Below are positions 15,545 to 18,403 of a DNA stretch of 18,403 bases, one piece after another (the first letter of the stretch is position 1; every line of letters starts with the position of its first letter). A program made the position numbers and the translations under genes. The notes under the pieces were generated by a model, which was not told where the DNA came from, searched no databases, and saw nothing but the letters and a program-made list of their open reading frames with translations. This DNA comes from Embleya sp040605455. Lineage in GTDB: Bacteria; Actinomycetota; Actinomycetes; Streptomycetales; Streptomycetaceae. Location: the NCBI RefSeq assembly GCF_040605455.1, contig NZ_JBEXCV010000164.1:1-18403 (forward strand), given 5' to 3'.

Positions 15545-16684
15545 ATGCTGTATGCGACTCCCCGCCTCGAGCCCGTCGACCTGCAGGTCCTGGAACAGGT
15601 CGACGCGATGCGTGACCGGCTACGCCACGCAGTGCAGCAGGCCCCCATGAAATGGACCCTCGACCTGCGCAAGGCCCTGACGGCCAGCGCCATCGCGGCA
15701 TCGAACACGATGGAGGGCTACCAGGTCGACGCCAAGGACGTCGCGGACCTGATGGACGGGGAACGCGAGGTCGAGGCGAGCGACGAGAACAAGGCGGAGA
15801 CGCTGGCCTACCAACAGGCCATGACGTACATCCAGTCGCTGCACGATGTCGCCGACTTCCGCTACGGCAAGGAACTGCTGAACGCGCTCCACTGGATGCT
15901 GCAGGGGCATCACCACCCGCTGAAGACGGCGGGACAGTGGCGAAAGACCTCCATCCGGATCACGGCCCCCGGCGACGAACTGGCGACGGATTACGAGGGG
16001 CCGGACCAGGAACTGGTCCCCGGCCTGACGGGCGAGCTCGTCGACTGGCTGAACGAGGGCGACCTCGACGACCACGTGCTCATCCGGGCCGCGATGGCAC
16101 ACCTCAACCTGGTGAAGATCCATCCGTGGTCGGACGGCAACGGGCGGATGTCCCGATCGCTACAGACCCTGCTCATCGCCCGCGGCGGAGTCCTGGCCCC
16201 CGAATTCTCCTCGATCGAGGAGTGGCTGGGAATGCCGGGCAACACCTGGGACTACTACAAGGTGCTCCGCGAGGTCGGCGGCCCCGTCTGGTCACCCGAG
16301 CGCGACACACTGCCGTGGATCAAGTTCAACCTCCTCGCCTACCACCAGCAAGCCCAGCGAGTGCAGTACCGCGTCAGCCGTTCCAACGAATGCTGGGTGC
16401 GGCTCATGGAGGCCGCCGAAGCCGACGGCATCACCGAACGGCAGGTCACAGCCCTTCACGAAGTCGCCATGGTCGGCAGGGTGCGGCGCTCCCGCTACGA
16501 ACGAGCCGAAGCGATCAACACCCAGCAGGCGACACGCGACCTTCAGACACTGACGAAGGCAGAGGTACTGACCGCCGTGGGACAGACCAAGGGCCGCCAC
16601 TACGTCGCAGGCCCCCGCTTCCCCCAGAACGTGCTGGAGATCGCCAAGCGACCCCACCGCATCGTCAACCCCTACATCGCGTGA
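15545..16684 (+). CDS. Fic family protein (AMP-transferase) with N-terminal inhibitory motif
   Basis: This is an intact 379-residue protein from ATG 15545. A longer GTG start at 15494 is possible but would run through the AT-rich promoter-like pocket. The Fic catalytic loop HPWSDGNGR occupies residues 193-201 (consensus HPFxxGNGR), with catalytic His193 and the Asp and Arg in place. Residues 53-58 (SNTMEG) match the SxxxE(G/N) inhibitory helix of class II Fic proteins, whose Glu blocks productive ATP binding. The C-terminal ~90 residues (ITERQVTALHEV and following) look like a winged helix, as in many Fic-wHTH proteins. Such enzymes transfer AMP from ATP to hydroxyl groups of target proteins; the target here is unknown. 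Its 3' end overlaps the convergent TniQ-like gene by 13 bases. No separate antitoxin gene is seen. Confidence 0.92.
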   Translation: MLYATPRLEPVDLQVLEQVDAMRDRLRHAVQQAPMKWTLDLRKALTASAIAASNTMEGYQVDAKDVADLMDGEREVEASDENKAETLAYQQAMTYIQSLHDVADFRYGKELLNALHWMLQGHHHPLKTAGQWRKTSIRITAPGDELATDYEGPDQELVPGLTGELVDWLNEGDLDDHVLIRAAMAHLNLVKIHPWSDGNGRMSRSLQTLLIARGGVLAPEFSSIEEWLGMPGNTWDYYKVLREVGGPVWSPERDTLPWIKFNLLAYHQQAQRVQYRVSRSNECWVRLMEAAEADGITERQVTALHEVAMVGRVRRSRYERAEAINTQQATRDLQTLTKAEVLTAVGQTKGRHYVAGPRFPQNVLEIAKRPHRIVNPYIA

Positions 16685-18057
16685 CGTGCAGGGGGACTTG
16701 TACAGCCCGGGACGGCACCGGCTGCCGGCACCGGTGGGTCGGACGATCCCACGTCTTCGGCAAGTCGGACGGACCGTCGGAACACCCGCCCACCCGGGTC
16801 TCCTCGTCCATACCGCCGGGCCGCGTCCGCTGTGCTGCCCGTCTGCGCCCCGCGCAACCCGACCAACTGCTCCTCCGCTTCCCCCACGAGCTCGCCGATC
16901 AGCGCACGCTCCTCCGCAGACACCGTCGAGCGCCACAGCGTCCCCGAGCCGCCCGCCTTCCGCTCCTTGCTCAGCGACCGCAGCAGCGCGGCCGTGGTCG
17001 CCGGCCGGTCCTCCTGACGCACCCGCCACGGATCGTCCACCCACCCCAACCCCACACCCGAACCCGCCACACCGGGACCCTGCCCCGCTCCGTCGCGGCG
17101 CCCGCGGATGACGGCGCCCATCCACGCGATCAAAGGACCGCCGTAGTCGACCGCGATCAACGGCCCCAACCACGCCCGCCCGACCCGCTCCCCGAGCTCG
17201 CGACAAAACACCCCGTCCGCGGGCAACATCCGGGGCCGCTCGGCTCCGCTGTCGCGCCACAACCGCTCCGCCATCGCCGGATCGAACAGCGCGTCCGCCA
17301 CCGCGACCACCTCCGGGAACGTCACCGCGTCCCGCCCGACCACGCGCCACCACTCGAAATCACCCCCGGCGTCCCCGCCCGCGACCGCGTGCAGCCGCCG
17401 CGGCCACACCTCCTCCCGCTCCCACAGCAGCGCCGACTCCCACCACCGGCACACCACCGCCCACGCGACCCCGAACACCTCCCCGGGATCCACCCCGGCC
17501 CGCACCGCCCGCCGCGCCACACCCGCCCACCGCCGCTGCGCCCGGACCGCTTCCGGTACTTCGTGCAACTCGAGGTGTTCGGGTACGCCGTCGGCGTCCG
17601 CGTCCGAGCTCCACCGCGTGTGCCGAACGCACACTCGCTCCCACCGCGCCGCGTACCGAACCACCCGCACCGGCCCGCCGGTACGCCGCGCCGCACACAG
17701 CCGGCACCCGAACGCCACCGGCCCCACAACGGCGCCACCGACCCGCCACATCCCCCGCGGCATCCCCGCCGTGCCCCACCCGGCGACCTCGTCCTCTTCC
17801 CTGCCCCAGGAGGGCAACGCCCGCGCGAGCACCTCCTCCTCGACGCCGCACAACTGTGCCAACACCTGTCGCCCCGCCGTGTCGAGGACCGTCTCCGCGT
17901 CCGCCCGCCGCGCCCCGCTTCCGTGTCGGGGGCGGTGGTTGACCCATCGCCAACGACCCGCCAGGGCGTCGGCGTCCAGCCCATAGCACCCGGCGACCCG
18001 GCTCACGAACGACCACGTGGTCTCGCCGCTCAATGGGGCGACCCGAAACACTCCCAC
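16672..18057 (-). CDS. tniQ: TniQ/TnsD family target-selection protein of a Tn7-like transposon
   Basis: The frame is intact for 461 residues from GTG 18057, which has GGGGAG ten bases upstream; a TTG at 18066 lies too close to that site. The N-terminus VAPLSGETTWSFVSRVAGCY is the TniQ signature. A zinc-finger-like CxxC (Cys118, Cys121) and CxxH (Cys143, His146) follow, typical of TniQ/TnsD. The rest is Trp- and Arg-rich, with repeated helix-turn-helix-like segments, and the last ~50 residues are low-complexity and may be frame-drifted. TniQ proteins guide Tn7/Tn5053-type transposons to their target, working through the TnsC/TniB ATPase. No such ATPase is present in the window, and the gene is separated from TnsA/TnsB by the Fic gene, so it may belong to a second element. 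Confidence 0.75.
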   Translation of the reverse strand: MGVFRVAPLSGETTWSFVSRVAGCYGLDADALAGRWRWVNHRPRHGSGARRADAETVLDTAGRQVLAQLCGVEEEVLARALPSWGREEDEVAGWGTAGMPRGMWRVGGAVVGPVAFGCRLCAARRTGGPVRVVRYAARWERVCVRHTRWSSDADADGVPEHLELHEVPEAVRAQRRWAGVARRAVRAGVDPGEVFGVAWAVVCRWWESALLWEREEVWPRRLHAVAGGDAGGDFEWWRVVGRDAVTFPEVVAVADALFDPAMAERLWRDSGAERPRMLPADGVFCRELGERVGRAWLGPLIAVDYGGPLIAWMGAVIRGRRDGAGQGPGVAGSGVGLGWVDDPWRVRQEDRPATTAALLRSLSKERKAGGSGTLWRSTVSAEERALIGELVGEAEEQLVGLRGAQTGSTADAARRYGRGDPGGRVFRRSVRLAEDVGSSDPPVPAAGAVPGCTSPPARHAM

Positions 18058-18067
18058 CGGTACCAAA

Positions 18068-18403
18068 GCTCCCCGACCCCGCTGTGAACGTCACACCCAC
18101 CGCACACGAAGCCCTCGGACCGACACGGCCTCACCGGCGCATGCCGAGCTGCCGTCGGCAGCGGTTTCCGCTCGCCCGACAGCGAACCACGCCGGGCGCG
18201 TCCGTTGTCGACCGTTCGACCCAGCCGCACCCCGACAGCCCGGCCATCCGCATCCCGACCACGACGGTGCCGGCCGCGTCGAGCGCCGGCCCGATTCCTC
18301 CGGCACGAGGGGAGTATCAGGATTTAGGTGTACGGGGTCTCGTTCGAGTGAGTCGGGGTTTCGACTCGGTTTCGTTCGTTTGGTCGTCGCCGGTTCGGCT
18401 CAG
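18068..18403. other. Terminal stretch with no identified gene
   Basis: A few short frames cross this stretch but none is recognisable. The last ~90 bases are richer in T than the rest and include a small perfect inverted repeat (GAGTCG at 18350-18355, CGACTC at 18362-18367) and repeated TTCG tracts. This could be part of a transposon end or regulatory region upstream of the TniQ-like gene, but nothing decisive is visible. Confidence 0.4.

Noticed and set aside
15652..18087. An 811-residue plus-strand open frame over Fic and TniQ
   Set aside because: It overlaps the real Fic gene in another frame and the antisense of TniQ, and its composition is typical of a GC-rich shadow frame.
18350..18367. 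Short inverted repeat near the right edge as a transposon terminus
   Set aside because: The arms are only 6 bp, and no matching end was found near the left side of the Tn7-like remnants.

Overview
The window is very GC-rich and dominated by G/C-ending codons, with GTG starts, an ALF-type polymorphic toxin tail, an RHS tail and Streptomyces-type IS and Tn7-like transposase remnants. All of this points to an actinomycete, most likely Streptomyces or a close relative. It looks like an accessory island in a variable chromosomal region or a plasmid. No rRNA, tRNA or CRISPR array was seen, and no housekeeping operon is present.

Layout. Bases 35-2801 hold the tail of an alanine-rich (ALF-type) polymorphic toxin ending in a DNA/RNA non-specific endonuclease domain. 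A perfect 14-bp-stem hairpin follows, then a SUKH (SMI1/KNR4) family immunity gene. Bases 2802-4925 are debris: an IS5-family transposase remnant with an in-frame TAG, an intact DUF6188-type gene, and two IS21 istB 3' fragments pointing away from each other. Bases 4995-7936 carry an unrecognised 274-residue protein, a frameshifted alpha/beta-hydrolase tail, a collapsed HTH/TPR regulator and an intact protein resembling HPF1 (the eukaryotic PARP1/2 cofactor). Bases 8234-9066 hold a tiny ORF overlapping a two-helix membrane protein gene by four bases.

Bases 9075-11230 contain a heavily frameshifted PCMT-family methyltransferase, an RHS core remnant broken by what looks like one missing C, a second hairpin, and a small two-helix membrane protein that may be the RHS immunity protein. 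Bases 11902-12806 carry an intact alpha/beta hydrolase with a strong terminator. Bases 12848-18057 are the remains of one or more Tn7-like transposons: a Mu/TnsB-type transposase truncated at its C-terminus, a TnsA remnant with a TGA at a usually Trp position, and a TniQ/TnsD protein. No TnsC/TniB ATPase is present. Between them sits an intact Fic AMP-transferase gene with its own inhibitory motif and an apparently leaderless, palindrome-overlapped promoter. The last ~330 bases hold nothing identifiable.

How the parts relate. The intact genes are mostly of toxin, immunity or toxin-modulating type (nuclease tail, SUKH, DUF6188, HPF1-like, small membrane protein, Fic), while mobile-element and metabolic genes are mostly broken. 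This fits a polymorphic-toxin/immunity reservoir maintained by selection within decaying mobile DNA. The frameshift load is high enough that base-calling errors in GC-rich sequence should be excluded before every pseudogene call is accepted. All family names come from recognising motifs by eye; no database search was run.
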